Below are positions 6,616 to 13,832 of a stretch of DNA of 33,347 bases, piece by piece. Below the pieces are notes generated by a model, which was not told where the DNA came from, searched no databases, and saw only the letters and a list, made by a program, of their open reading frames with translations. A program made the translations under genes and the position numbers. Each line of letters starts with the position of its first letter. Within the stretch, counting starts at the first letter, position 1. This DNA comes from a virus, in the IMG/VR virus record IMGVR_UViG_3300006736_000037, positions 1 through 33,347 of that record, one strand, 5' to 3'.

Positions 6616-7947
6616 ATGGATAACGACATATACGACGATGAGTACAGAACAAAGTTACTCACGTGGTTTTTAAAAGATAAAGACTTCTTAATGAAAAACT
6701 ATCAATTCCTGTCACCAGAATATTTTAGAAAAAAGTGGCAGGAAAAAATCGTTGTAGAAAAACTCCTTGATTATCTGAGGGACTACAACAAAGCACCCTC
6801 CATACCTGTACTTGTAAGAGAAATAAAAGATGAGATAATGTTTGAAAAAGACAAAGGTAAACTAAAACTACTCCTCCAGCTCATTAAGGATATAAAAACC
6901 ACGGAACTTAGTGATGGTGAATATTTTGAGAGAACATTAGTTAAGTTTGCTCGTGGTGAAGCTGTACTAGGTGCTTTATCTACCGCTATACCACTGTTTG
7001 AGAACCAAAGATATAACGAAGCTTTAAGATTAATAGATAAAGCAAGCAGGGTGGGAGCGGTGGAAGAAGATGTAAGTAATTACTTTGAAAACATGGAAGA
7101 TAGGGTAGCTTACACCAAAACAGAAGAGGAAATGTTCTATCCAACACTCATAACAGGCTTAGATTTAGCCATTGGTGGTGTAAGGCGAGGACAGGACTTT
7201 AGCGGTATCTTAGCTCCAACCAACGTGGGTAAAACAACGTTTTTAGTGAACATAACAGCAGGTATGTTGTTCTCTTATGTACCATCGTTGTATATTAGCT
7301 TGGAACAGGGTAAAGAGGACATAGAACACAAGTTTGATGCATTGTTTAGTGGTCAACATATAAGTAATATAGGAAGAAAAAGAGGAGAAGTATTGTTTAG
7401 ATTAAGGGGTATAAAGAAATTACTTTCACCACAGTTACTAATAGTAAAAATGACACCAAAAAAGTTTAACGTAAAAGATTTGAGATACATGATAGAATAC
7501 ACCGTACCCATGAAGTATGGTTTTAAACCAGGTTTTGTTGCTTTGGATTATGCTAGTCTGATGGGTACGTTGACAAGAAGGAATAGTAAAACGGAAGAAG
7601 CTGGTGAAGTCTTTACTGATATATATGGATTAACAGGTGAACTAAAGATACCTATATGGACGGGTGACCAGAGCAGTAAGAGGGCAGCAAGCAAGAAAAT
7701 TATCACCGTGGAAGATGGTAGTTGGGCTTACGAGAAGTACCAGACAATGGACACGGTTTTAGCACTGTGTCAAACCAAGAAAGAATTTATCAATGGTATA
7801 ATGAGGATATTTGTTGCCAAAGGTAAGTTCAAGAAAAAGTTTGCTATCGTAAAGATAAAGATGGATGGTGGACATGTTAGGATATTGAAGAGTTGGAAAC
7901 CGGTTTGGTATGATACGGAAGATAAGAAGGGTGAAAAAAGTGAATAG
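6616..7947 (+). CDS. Replicative DNA helicase, DnaB/gp41-like
   Basis: A 443-residue RecA-fold hexameric helicase that should unwind the replication fork with the primase encoded two genes later. The N-terminal helical domain covers about residues 1-150. GLDLAIGGVRRG is the typical lead-in to Walker A APTNVGKTT (200-208); SLEQGKEDI follows, and Walker B is FVALDYASLM (about 307-316), with sensor-like GDQSSKR after it. Length and motif order fit DnaB/T4 gp41. The start is the third ATG of a 16-bp repeat; the upstream ATGs are quickly closed. It overlaps the methyltransferase start by 8 bases. Confidence 0.85.
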   Translation: MDNDIYDDEYRTKLLTWFLKDKDFLMKNYQFLSPEYFRKKWQEKIVVEKLLDYLRDYNKAPSIPVLVREIKDEIMFEKDKGKLKLLLQLIKDIKTTELSDGEYFERTLVKFARGEAVLGALSTAIPLFENQRYNEALRLIDKASRVGAVEEDVSNYFENMEDRVAYTKTEEEMFYPTLITGLDLAIGGVRRGQDFSGILAPTNVGKTTFLVNITAGMLFSYVPSLYISLEQGKEDIEHKFDALFSGQHISNIGRKRGEVLFRLRGIKKLLSPQLLIVKMTPKKFNVKDLRYMIEYTVPMKYGFKPGFVALDYASLMGTLTRRNSKTEEAGEVFTDIYGLTGELKIPIWTGDQSSKRAASKKIITVEDGSWAYEKYQTMDTVLALCQTKKEFINGIMRIFVAKGKFKKKFAIVKIKMDGGHVRILKSWKPVWYDTEDKKGEKSE

Positions 7948-8428
7948 TAATATAAAAATATCTAGAGGGTATTGTGGTATAGGTTTATTCCAACCAAAAA
8001 ATTCTATTAATGTTGGTTCTGTATTACGCTCTGCTGGAATTTATGGTGCGTCTTTTGTAGCCGTTACTGGTGGTAGAATACCATTTAAATATAAAAAATC
8101 TTCTACAGATACGATGAAACATTATAGACATTTACCACTAATACAAATAGCTAATTTGAAAAGTATAATACCGTTTGACTGTGTACCGGTTGCGATAGAA
8201 TTAATTGACGGCGCAAAAACGTTACCAGAATACAAACATCCAGAAAGAGCTTTCTATATTTTTGGTCCGGAGGATGGTACACTTGGCAAAAACGTTTTAA
8301 GGTGGTGTCGTGATATTGTATATATACCTACAAACGGATGTATGAATTTAGCCTGTTGTGTAAATGTAGTATTATATGATAGAATGTCAAAAAAATTAAC
8401 TAATGAAAACCAATGTGGCAAAACATAA
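7940..8428 (+). CDS. SpoU/TrmH-type RNA 2'-O-methyltransferase (SPOUT fold)
   Basis: 162 residues from GTG 7940, chosen because AAGG lies about 9 bases upstream; an upstream ATG at 7910 would extend it into the helicase gene without a ribosome site. All three SpoU motifs are visible: NSINVGSVLRSA (21-32), YIFGPEDGTLGKN (106-118) and IPTNGCMNLACCVNVVLYDR (129-148). It should use S-adenosylmethionine to methylate a ribose 2'-OH in tRNA or rRNA, working as a dimer with a trefoil-knot site. At 162 residues it is near the minimal TrmL/TrmH core without a substrate-binding extension. It is unusual to find it between a helicase and a primase. Confidence 0.82.
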   Translation: MNSNIKISRGYCGIGLFQPKNSINVGSVLRSAGIYGASFVAVTGGRIPFKYKKSSTDTMKHYRHLPLIQIANLKSIIPFDCVPVAIELIDGAKTLPEYKHPERAFYIFGPEDGTLGKNVLRWCRDIVYIPTNGCMNLACCVNVVLYDRMSKKLTNENQCGKT

Positions 8429-9447
8429 ATAGTATCAAATCCTTTCTGAGGAGATACCTACATATCCATAAAGCTTCTAACCGTGGTTATGAGTGGGAAC
8501 TAGAATGTCCAAACTGTGGTAACGAGAAAAACTTTCATTTTAACATATATTCCAGAAAAGGACAATGTTGGATATGTAAGTTCAAGGTTGGTTCCATGGG
8601 TGGTATTATTTATAAGTTAAAAGAAAAAGGTAGATACATAGAATTCGCTAGTCATTACCACGACCATAAACAATTTACACCGGTAATAGTTGGTATGGAA
8701 GAAGAGGTTAGTTTTAAATCCTTGATAAAAGAGTTGACGGCAAACAAAGAAATAATTAGAAAATTAAAACCTGTACCACTACCAGAAGAATATAAACCCA
8801 TTACCAACATCAAAAAAATAAAATCAGAGATAGTCCTTAGATCCATAAAGTATATACTTAAACGTGGAGTTACGGACGAACAAATAAAACGACATAAAAT
8901 AGGCTACTGTGGTACAGGTAGACAGGCTGGAATGATTATTATACCCGTGTTTAACAAGGCTGGTGAACAAGTGTACTGGACAGCAAGGCGGTTAACCAAA
9001 CTAACAGGTAAAACCAAATTCTACAATCCACCTAAAAAGGATAGATATTTTAGTAAAGATTGTGTATTGTATAATATAAACAATATATATGGTAAGAGGG
9101 AGGACGTTGTGCTGGTGGAAGGTTGGAGGGATGTGCTGAGTATAGACGATAGGGCTATAGGTATATTTGGTAAGTCTTTGTCTGACCACCAGTTGGACGT
9201 TTTGGTATCTAGTTTTAAATCTTTCACCGTGTTACTTGATCCGGACGCTTATCCAGAAGGTGACCATTTTGAAGTAGCTCGGAAATTAGCTGGATTCTCT
9301 AAAGAGGTTTATGTAGCTGAATTACCGGTGGAAGCCGGTGACCCTGGAAAATGTAGCAAGAAATACTTGGAAAACATATTAAATCAGAAAAAACTTTTCA
9401 CGGAAAAGCTAGTGTTTGAGAGACTTTTGGTTATAAAGAAAAAATAA
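8413..9447 (+). CDS. DNA primase, DnaG/gp61-like
   Basis: A 344-residue primase that makes RNA primers at the fork. The N-terminal zinc ribbon has Cys32, Cys35, Cys52 and Cys55 (CPNCG...CWICK). The TOPRIM domain follows, with VLVEGWRDVL (Glu236-Gly237) and the acidic pair in VLLDPDAY (Asp276, Asp278) for metal binding. Length matches compact phage primases rather than full bacterial DnaG. It overlaps the preceding methyltransferase gene by 16 bases and has no strong Shine-Dalgarno, so coupled translation is likely. Its final codons begin the 58-bp repeat that carries an early promoter. Confidence 0.85.
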   Translation: MWQNINSIKSFLRRYLHIHKASNRGYEWELECPNCGNEKNFHFNIYSRKGQCWICKFKVGSMGGIIYKLKEKGRYIEFASHYHDHKQFTPVIVGMEEEVSFKSLIKELTANKEIIRKLKPVPLPEEYKPITNIKKIKSEIVLRSIKYILKRGVTDEQIKRHKIGYCGTGRQAGMIIIPVFNKAGEQVYWTARRLTKLTGKTKFYNPPKKDRYFSKDCVLYNINNIYGKREDVVLVEGWRDVLSIDDRAIGIFGKSLSDHQLDVLVSSFKSFTVLLDPDAYPEGDHFEVARKLAGFSKEVYVAELPVEAGDPGKCSKKYLENILNQKKLFTEKLVFERLLVIKKK

Positions 9448-9490
9448 ATCAAATTATTTTCGTTTTAAGGGTTGTATTTCTTTTGGTTAT
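9433..9490 (+). repeat. 58-bp direct repeat, copy A
   Basis: This stretch is identical over 58 bases to 10673-10730. It spans the last codons of the primase, an AT-rich upstream element and the -35 plus most of the spacer of a sigma70-type promoter. The downstream leader (AAGAAATTTAA, then GGAGATAAGTAAATGAGCAA) is also shared, with a diverged stretch at the -10. Confidence 0.9.
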
Positions 9491-9500
9491 CTGCTATACT
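9472..9500 (+). promoter_or_regulatory. Sigma70-type early promoter A
   Basis: TTGTAT at 9472-9477 and TATACT at 9495-9500 are separated by exactly 17 bases, with A/T-rich sequence upstream. This is a good match to a host housekeeping-sigma promoter and opens the run of small early-type genes beginning at 9534. Confidence 0.75.
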
Positions 9501-9533
9501 TTAATTAAGTAAGAAATTTAAGGAGATAAGTAA

Positions 9534-9785
9534 ATGAGCAAAACACTCCCCGCAACAATTACTCCCAAAAGAAAAGTATTTAAAATCCTGCAATGGGATT
9601 GTAAACACGCTTTTAAAAAAGGCCATAGGTTTAATGTTATATTGGAGTGTGGACATTGGGAAGAATTAACTAAAACAGAATTACGAGATAAAAAACATTA
9701 CTGCTTTGCTTGCAAGAAAAACAAACCTCCAGATAATTTAGCATTAGAAGTTATGAAAGATGAGGGAGTTAAACCAATAAAATGA
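9534..9785 (+). CDS. Small putative zinc-binding protein
   Basis: An 83-residue basic protein, first gene after early promoter A, with an excellent site (AAGGAGATAAGTAA before ATG). Paired metal ligands are visible: Cys23/His25, Cys39/His41 and Cys57/Cys60 (ECGH...CFAC), typical of small phage zinc-ribbon proteins. As the promoter-proximal early gene it may redirect host functions, but no family was recognised. Confidence 0.65.
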   Translation: MSKTLPATITPKRKVFKILQWDCKHAFKKGHRFNVILECGHWEELTKTELRDKKHYCFACKKNKPPDNLALEVMKDEGVKPIK

Positions 9786-10000
9786 AATGGTATTTAACAA
9801 AAATAGGCTATTCCCTCAAAGAGTCAGAAATATTTAATACAAAGAGAGAAGCTGTTAATAATGCTGGTAATTGTGGAAGGGTAAAACGTTGGGGAGAGGG
9901 ATGTTATAGAATACCAGGATGTAATTGTAATCCAGCTTGTTACATAATAAGAGAAGACATATTCATCAAGTTCAGAGCAATTAAGGAGATTACAAAATGA
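9782..10000 (+). CDS. Small Cys-rich hypothetical protein
   Basis: A 72-residue protein starting with ATG overlapping the previous stop (AATGA). Five Cys (31, 41, 47, 49, 53) cluster in the middle (GCYRIPGCNCNPACY), suggesting metal binding. The C-terminus is Ile/Lys-rich. Unknown function in the early gene block; translation is coupled on both sides. Confidence 0.6.
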   Translation: MKWYLTKIGYSLKESEIFNTKREAVNNAGNCGRVKRWGEGCYRIPGCNCNPACYIIREDIFIKFRAIKEITK

Positions 10001-10524
10001 AAGCAAATTATTTACTAAGACTTAAAGTGTCAGATAAAATTAATTTACCAGAAAGTACAAAGGGTTTAGATAAAAATATTTTAATTGAACAAGAATGTGC
10101 TTTTACTATCAAGAAGAAAAGTGATTTAGAAACAACACTATTTGCAATTGAGGTTTTACGACTATCTGAGACTTGGTTAAACAAGTTTGTAAAAGTCGAG
10201 GTAAAATTTTTAGGGTTTGGTCCTAATGAAAAAATTAAAAGATTTTACGGAAGAAAGTATATTGTAACTACATCGACATTACTAGGAAATATAATACGAG
10301 CAGGTACATTTTTTCTAAAAGAAGTAGTTAGTTTACCATTTGGTATTACAAAATCAGAATATACTTCACGTTTAAACACATCAAGAAATATTATTAAAAA
10401 ATTAGAGCAAAAATATATTATATCAAGTAGATGGGATAACCACACAAATCGTGTTAGCTATTTAGTAGAAAATAGAAAACAATTGAATATTATAATTAAG
10501 AATTTAGAAAAGGAAACTAAGTAA
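9997..10524 (+). CDS. Hypothetical early protein with possible winged-helix C-terminus
   Basis: A 175-residue soluble protein, start overlapping the previous stop (ATGA). Residues 1-90 look beta-rich. From about residue 105, helices and a possible wing can be traced (LPFGITKSEYTSRLNTSRN, then IIKKLEQKYIISSRW, then NRVSYLV), which would fit a DNA-binding winged helix. No close family recognised, so a regulatory role is only a suggestion. Its codons are more AT-rich than the replication genes. Confidence 0.6.
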   Translation: MKANYLLRLKVSDKINLPESTKGLDKNILIEQECAFTIKKKSDLETTLFAIEVLRLSETWLNKFVKVEVKFLGFGPNEKIKRFYGRKYIVTTSTLLGNIIRAGTFFLKEVVSLPFGITKSEYTSRLNTSRNIIKKLEQKYIISSRWDNHTNRVSYLVENRKQLNIIIKNLEKETK

Positions 10525-10734
10525 ATGTTTACAAAACAAGAAGCTATAGATAAAGTTGAAGATACAAGTTGTTGTCCAAGATGTAGATATCTAGCGGCTG
10601 GTTATATCCTCAGAGGATATTGGAAAAATATTGATGCTTCCACTATTTCTAAAGCTGATAGAATTAGATGGAATAAAGAAAAAATAAATCAAATTATTTT
10701 CGTTTTAAGGGTTGTATTTCTTTTGGTTATGTAG
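10525..10734 (+). CDS. Small CxxC protein with C-terminus read from a duplicated promoter
   Basis: A 69-residue protein. Residues 1-50 look like a real small protein with CCPRC near the start. From about residue 50 (10673 on) the codons come from the 58-bp repeat, giving the hydrophobic tail NQIIFVLRVVFLLVM. In the other copy the repeat begins in the primase's last codons in another frame and is terminated at once. The gene was therefore probably truncated or re-ended by the duplication. Whether the tailed product is functional, for example membrane-bound, is unknown. Confidence 0.5.
   Translation: MFTKQEAIDKVEDTSCCPRCRYLAAGYILRGYWKNIDASTISKADRIRWNKEKINQIIFVLRVVFLLVM
10673..10730 (+). repeat. 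58-bp direct repeat, copy B
   Basis: Identical to 9433-9490 over 58 bases, 1240 bases downstream in the same orientation. It carries the same -35 and spacer; the -10 region after it differs (TAAACT instead of TATACT). Confidence 0.9.
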
Positions 10735-10740
10735 TAAACT
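10712..10740 (+). promoter_or_regulatory. Sigma70-type early promoter B
   Basis: TTGTAT (10712-10717), a 17-base spacer, then TAAACT (10735-10740). The -10 is weaker than in copy A. It lies across the 3' end of the preceding gene and before the gene at 10782. Confidence 0.65.
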
Positions 10741-10781
10741 TATCTTAGTTAAGAAATTTAAGCGGATAAGGAGATAAGTAA

Positions 10782-11021
10782 ATGAGCAAAAGTAAAACCC
10801 TCCGCAAACACGACACCCTAGAAGTTACTATTCCAAAACAACACCAGTATCCTAAAAAGTATCAAGGAAAAGTTATGACTGGTGAAATAGTAAAGATCAA
10901 CAAAAAATCTTATGAGGTGGTGGTGCAGGATAAAGGAACTACGTTGACGGTTTTAGTTAGAAAAGAAAAAGTGGATAAGGGGATGAGCAAATGCCAGAAA
11001 GTAAGAAAGTTAAGCAGGTAA
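10782..11021 (+). CDS. Small basic hypothetical protein
   Basis: A 79-residue basic protein that begins MSKSKTL, with the same leader and first residues as the gene after promoter A (MSKTL), so the 5' end may have been copied with the promoter. The core (HDTLEVTIPKQHQYPKKYQGKVMTGEIVKINKKSYEVVVQD) alternates strands and turns like a small SH3/KOW-type barrel, but this is a weak impression. The C-terminal codons overlap the next gene by 31 bases. Confidence 0.55.
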   Translation: MSKSKTLRKHDTLEVTIPKQHQYPKKYQGKVMTGEIVKINKKSYEVVVQDKGTTLTVLVRKEKVDKGMSKCQKVRKLSR

Positions 11022-11164
11022 GAAAGTTGTGTAAAAAGTTCTACCAAGACCTCCAGGAAATCTTCGACGAATTAACCGATGAAGAATACTACACTGAGGT
11101 TTGTGACTACGCTGTTACTGCTCAGAGTTATGCTGAAAGTGCTCAGGAAGCTGAGGAGTACTAA
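10991..11164 (+). CDS. Small hypothetical protein
   Basis: A 57-residue protein from ATG 10991 with AAGGGG upstream (10978-10983), overlapping the previous gene. The basic N-terminus (PESKKVKQVRKL) leads into an acidic C-terminal half (FDELTDEEYYTEV...SAQEAEEY), predicted helical. Unknown function. Confidence 0.55.
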   Translation: MPESKKVKQVRKLCKKFYQDLQEIFDELTDEEYYTEVCDYAVTAQSYAESAQEAEEY

Positions 11165-11166
11165 CA

Positions 11167-11337
11167 ATGGAAATAACAATAAACATAACCCTAGACAAAG
11201 AAGGTTTCTATTGGGCAGAATACAGTGTCCCAAACGCTTATGACATAATAAAAGAAGCTGGCGACGATCCTACAGAGGCCGTGATAGAACTTATGCAAAA
11301 TAGTGAGGTACAGGAGATTATAAATGAAAGTCTGTGA
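11167..11337 (+). CDS. Small hypothetical protein, HicB-like fold possible
   Basis: A 56-residue protein from ATG 11167, two bases after the previous stop. The opening MEITINITLDKEGFYWAEYSVPNAY resembles the strand-strand layout of HicB-type antitoxin and RNase H-like mini-domains (ligand strand with 'G-Y-A-E'), and a helix follows. It is too short for a firm assignment, and no HicA partner is nearby. It overlaps the next gene by 14 bases. Confidence 0.5.
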   Translation: MEITINITLDKEGFYWAEYSVPNAYDIIKEAGDDPTEAVIELMQNSEVQEIINESL

Positions 11338-11527
11338 AATATGTGGAGATGAAATCTGTACCAAAGATGGTGAAAATGTATGTTGTGAATGTCAAGACCA
11401 CCAAGACTTCAAAAGAAAACTTCAGTTAAAAAGAGTGACTAACAACAGGAAAGCAAAGGAGGAGATGTTAAGAAGTTTAGGTTTAGTAAAAGTAAAAGGT
11501 GCAATGGGTGGAACATACTGGGAATAA
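11324..11527 (+). CDS. Small zinc-ribbon protein
   Basis: A 67-residue protein with AGGAG before ATG. An N-terminal ribbon is clear: CEICGDEIC, then CCEC about 10 residues later. A basic helix follows (KRKLQLKRVTNNRKAKEEM). A nucleic-acid-binding or host-takeover role is plausible for this type of early phage protein, but it is not assigned. Confidence 0.62.
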   Translation: MKVCEICGDEICTKDGENVCCECQDHQDFKRKLQLKRVTNNRKAKEEMLRSLGLVKVKGAMGGTYWE

Positions 11528-11540
11528 GGAGACGAGTAAG

Positions 11541-11789
11541 TTGACGATAGCTGAGTACACTAAACACGAAACCAAACGGCAGGAACGTATATCAACCAAC
11601 CGATCAAGGAGAATGCGTGGTCTACCCGCCTTGCCTAAAATTGAAAGACTGGAAAAACCTAAAAGAATCCAGCTTGAGGAACCGGATGGAACTTATATAG
11701 GCACATGGAATTACGGAATAACAAAAAAACAGGCAATTGAAGAAGCAGAAGCTCTTGGTTATAAAATTGGGAGAGTTATTTTAATCTAA
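11541..11789 (+). CDS. Small basic hypothetical protein
   Basis: 82 residues from TTG 11541, chosen because AAGGAGA lies 8 bases upstream in the leader form shared by many genes here; an upstream start at 11499 would sit in the previous gene without a site. Basic N-terminal half (KHETKRQERISTNRSRRMRG), then a compact domain with LEEPDGTYIGTWNYGITKKQAIEEAEALGY. Unknown function. Confidence 0.58.
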   Translation: MTIAEYTKHETKRQERISTNRSRRMRGLPALPKIERLEKPKRIQLEEPDGTYIGTWNYGITKKQAIEEAEALGYKIGRVILI

Positions 11790-11803
11790 GGAGATGAGTA
11801 AAG

Positions 11804-11995
11804 ATGCGCCTACAAGAACTTCTTTTAATAACAGGTAATTATTCTAAAATGTGTGGAAACAACGAAGACATCCAAGTGTTTATTCATAATAGTGATTCAA
11901 GATACTTCCAGCTTGATGATTTTCTTGTTTTTGGTGCAGTTTCTGGCCCTTCTTACATTATGCATAAAAGAAATCTTAAAGGAGAAACCAAGTAA
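11804..11995 (+). CDS. Small hypothetical protein
   Basis: A 63-residue protein with the local leader AAGGAGATGAGTAAAG before ATG. It contains a strand-rich middle (DIQVFIHNSDSRYFQLDDFLVFGAV). No signal peptide, TM helix or recognised family. The stop is directly followed by the next ATG. Confidence 0.58.
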   Translation: MRLQELLLITGNYSKMCGNNEDIQVFIHNSDSRYFQLDDFLVFGAVSGPSYIMHKRNLKGETK

Positions 11996-12412
11996 ATGAT
12001 CAACACCATACACCACACCGATGAGGGCAACGTTATCCTGAAGGACGAACAACAGATAAAACGTGAACATAAGAAAGCAGAAAAGGAAATACCGGACGAC
12101 CTACCAAACTTCCAAGTCATTATCCAAATGAAAAACCGTAGGTATAAACCAAACAAGAAGCAAGACGAGAAGAACAAAAGGATAATAATAAAACAAAAAG
12201 ACTTCACACAGAAACCTGCCGCTAAGAGGTTCTTCAAGAAAGCAATAACCTACCTCCAGTTGAAACATAAGAAAGTACAGAAGAAGGTCAAGGACGCCTG
12301 GGGAAAACAACAGGTAACAGTTGAAATAAAATCCAAACCAAGGAAGAAAGCAATTAAACGTGTAGCCGGTGTAAGTAAACATATCGTAAGAAGACCGGGT
12401 GGTGGCAGGTAA
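11996..12412 (+). CDS. Highly basic hypothetical protein
   Basis: A 138-residue protein very rich in Lys/Arg, ending KHIVRRPGGGR. Clusters such as KNRRYKPNKKQDEKNKR and KSKPRKKAIKRVAG suggest nucleic-acid binding. Its 5' end uses more GC-rich codons than its neighbours. No family recognised. It lies in the early block with starts and stops abutting both neighbours. Confidence 0.58.
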   Translation: MINTIHHTDEGNVILKDEQQIKREHKKAEKEIPDDLPNFQVIIQMKNRRYKPNKKQDEKNKRIIIKQKDFTQKPAAKRFFKKAITYLQLKHKKVQKKVKDAWGKQQVTVEIKSKPRKKAIKRVAGVSKHIVRRPGGGR

Positions 12413-12607
12413 ATGAAACCATCAAATAATTTTGAATATAAAGGATATGCTGTTATAGTGTTTTCATGTAATGTTGGTCATACATGTGACATTTATAATT
12501 CAGTAACTTATGATTTAGAACATAATATAACACCACAAATGACAATACAAGCGGTACAATTAAAAGCTAAGATGTGGATAGAGAAAGAAATAAAAGGAGA
12601 TGAGTAA
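12413..12607 (+). CDS. Small hypothetical protein
   Basis: A 64-residue protein beginning directly after the previous stop. It reads as strands followed by one helix (FEYKGYAVIVFSCNVGHTCDIYNSV, then TIQAVQLKAKMWIEKEI). Its last codons contain the AAGGAG ribosome site of the next gene. Unknown function. Confidence 0.55.
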   Translation: MKPSNNFEYKGYAVIVFSCNVGHTCDIYNSVTYDLEHNITPQMTIQAVQLKAKMWIEKEIKGDE

Positions 12608-12608
12608 A

Positions 12609-13115
12609 ATGAAGATTAGTTTTCATAATCACGGTGGGTATTACAACGATGGTAATTCACATTACTGGAATACAGATAGTGTACTAGACACCAATACTAA
12701 TATACTATCGGTGGAAAGAACGGATGAATATGGCGGTCAGCTTGCTGGTGATAGTCAGTTTGCTCATAAGACAGACAAAACAAAAGAAGAAGTAAATATA
12801 ACACCAATGACGCTGGAACAACAAGAAGAGATATATAACGTTCTATTACCACTTATTGAAACTGCACAAAAACATCCACACAGAGAGTACTTTAATTACT
12901 TCTCTGATCGACATATGTACCTCATCACAGGTAGGTTTGGTAAAGCCTTCAAGTTGTGTCACGAGTGGAACACCGGTTATTATGGTACGGACTGTGCTTG
13001 TTCAGTGTTTATTTTACCAGCTAAAAAAATGGTTGTTCGTGTCTATATCCCCAAAAGGACAGAAACTCAGCAGTGGAAATGTACAATAGAAAATATGGAA
13101 AGGAAAAGTAAATAA
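12609..13115 (+). CDS. Hypothetical protein
   Basis: 168 residues from ATG 12609, preferred over ATG 12600 because AAGGAG then has normal spacing. His/Tyr/Asn-rich N-terminus (FHNHGGYYNDGNSHYW), a helical segment around residues 62-85, then a beta-rich C-terminal part (LITGRFGKAFKLCHEW, CSVFILPAKKMVVRVYIP). Unknown function. The stop overlaps the start of the sigma-like gene (TAATG), so the two are probably translated together. Confidence 0.58.
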   Translation: MKISFHNHGGYYNDGNSHYWNTDSVLDTNTNILSVERTDEYGGQLAGDSQFAHKTDKTKEEVNITPMTLEQQEEIYNVLLPLIETAQKHPHREYFNYFSDRHMYLITGRFGKAFKLCHEWNTGYYGTDCACSVFILPAKKMVVRVYIPKRTETQQWKCTIENMERKSK

Positions 13116-13744
13116 TGATAACCGCTGAAACATGGGAAGTAAACTTCAACCAGTATAAGAACCTAATCAAATACGCCACAAAATCGTTCCAAAGACCAGG
13201 TGACGTATTAATCCACTACGATGAACTTTTCCAGGAGGGTGCCATAACGCTGTTTAAAGCCCTTCAAAAACAACAGGAGGGTAAAGTATCCAATCTTAGG
13301 ACATACTTCCAAAAATCGCTGTCTAATCGCTATAGAACGCTATTAAAACAGTCTATCAACAAGTTACCTAAAGACACGTTTGAACTTGATGAGCAAAGAG
13401 CTAACAATTGTTCTTACCTTTCGGATAACGAGTTTGATAGGAAAGAAATGGAAGTTATGCTGAAAAAACTGATCGGTGGTCTTTCTCCATTAGCAAAACA
13501 GATAGTAAAACTATCACATTCACCAAACAACGAGTTATCAAGAATCGCTCACCTACGTGTACAAAGAAAAGACAGCCTAAACAGAAAAGGTAAGAAAGGT
13601 TTAAAGATAAGACAGTCAGAAAAAGAAACAAGAATTATTTTTTCAAATTATTTTAACTTGGAAGAAGCTACTATTAAGAAGGCTATTGACGAGATTAGAG
13701 AGAGAATTTCTTGCACCTCCAAAGAAAAACCACTTTCCTTATAA
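13115..13744 (+). CDS. Phage RNA polymerase sigma factor (sigma-70 family)
   Basis: A 209-residue protein with a sigma-70 region 2 signature: HYDELFQEGAITLFKALQKQ (34-53), then SNLRTYFQKSLSNRYRTLLKQ (59-79), the helix set that binds core polymerase and melts the -10. A region 4-like part follows (LSPLAKQIVKLSHSPNNELSRIA, about 123-145), and a second helix-turn-helix-like stretch sits near the C-terminus (NYFNLEEATIKKAIDEIRERI, 178-198). It ends the early block transcribed from sigma70-type promoters, and an exact TAGTCTTATTA motif begins 9 bases after its stop. It is the best candidate to recognise that motif, as T4 gp55 does for late promoters. Family call is good; promoter specificity is inferred. 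Confidence 0.72.
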   Translation: MITAETWEVNFNQYKNLIKYATKSFQRPGDVLIHYDELFQEGAITLFKALQKQQEGKVSNLRTYFQKSLSNRYRTLLKQSINKLPKDTFELDEQRANNCSYLSDNEFDRKEMEVMLKKLIGGLSPLAKQIVKLSHSPNNELSRIAHLRVQRKDSLNRKGKKGLKIRQSEKETRIIFSNYFNLEEATIKKAIDEIRERISCTSKEKPLSL

Positions 13745-13752
13745 TTTTTTCA

Positions 13753-13763
13753 TAGTCTTATTA
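13753..13763 (+). promoter_or_regulatory. TAGTCTTATTA promoter motif 3
   Basis: Exact motif in the gap after the sigma-like gene, preceded by ATTTTTTCA and followed by AATAAC. The next gene starts at 13833 with AAGGAAAG upstream. The downstream bases deviate from the usual TATGA, so strength may differ. Confidence 0.6.
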
Positions 13764-13832
13764 AATAACTTTAATTTAATTATCAAACCGGAGGTAATAA
13801 ATAAATAATTAGTAAACAAGAAAGGAAAGAAA

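Noticed and set aside
11167-11337. HicAB-type toxin-antitoxin system
   Set aside because: The 56-residue protein has a HicB-like opening, but there is no HicA-like partner (small protein with the catalytic His) next to it.
12856-13089. 77-codon + strand frame overlapping the 12609 gene
   Set aside because: Fully inside another gene with no ribosome site; Ser/Thr-rich shadow frame. The 94-codon frame at 15136-15420 was rejected on the same grounds.
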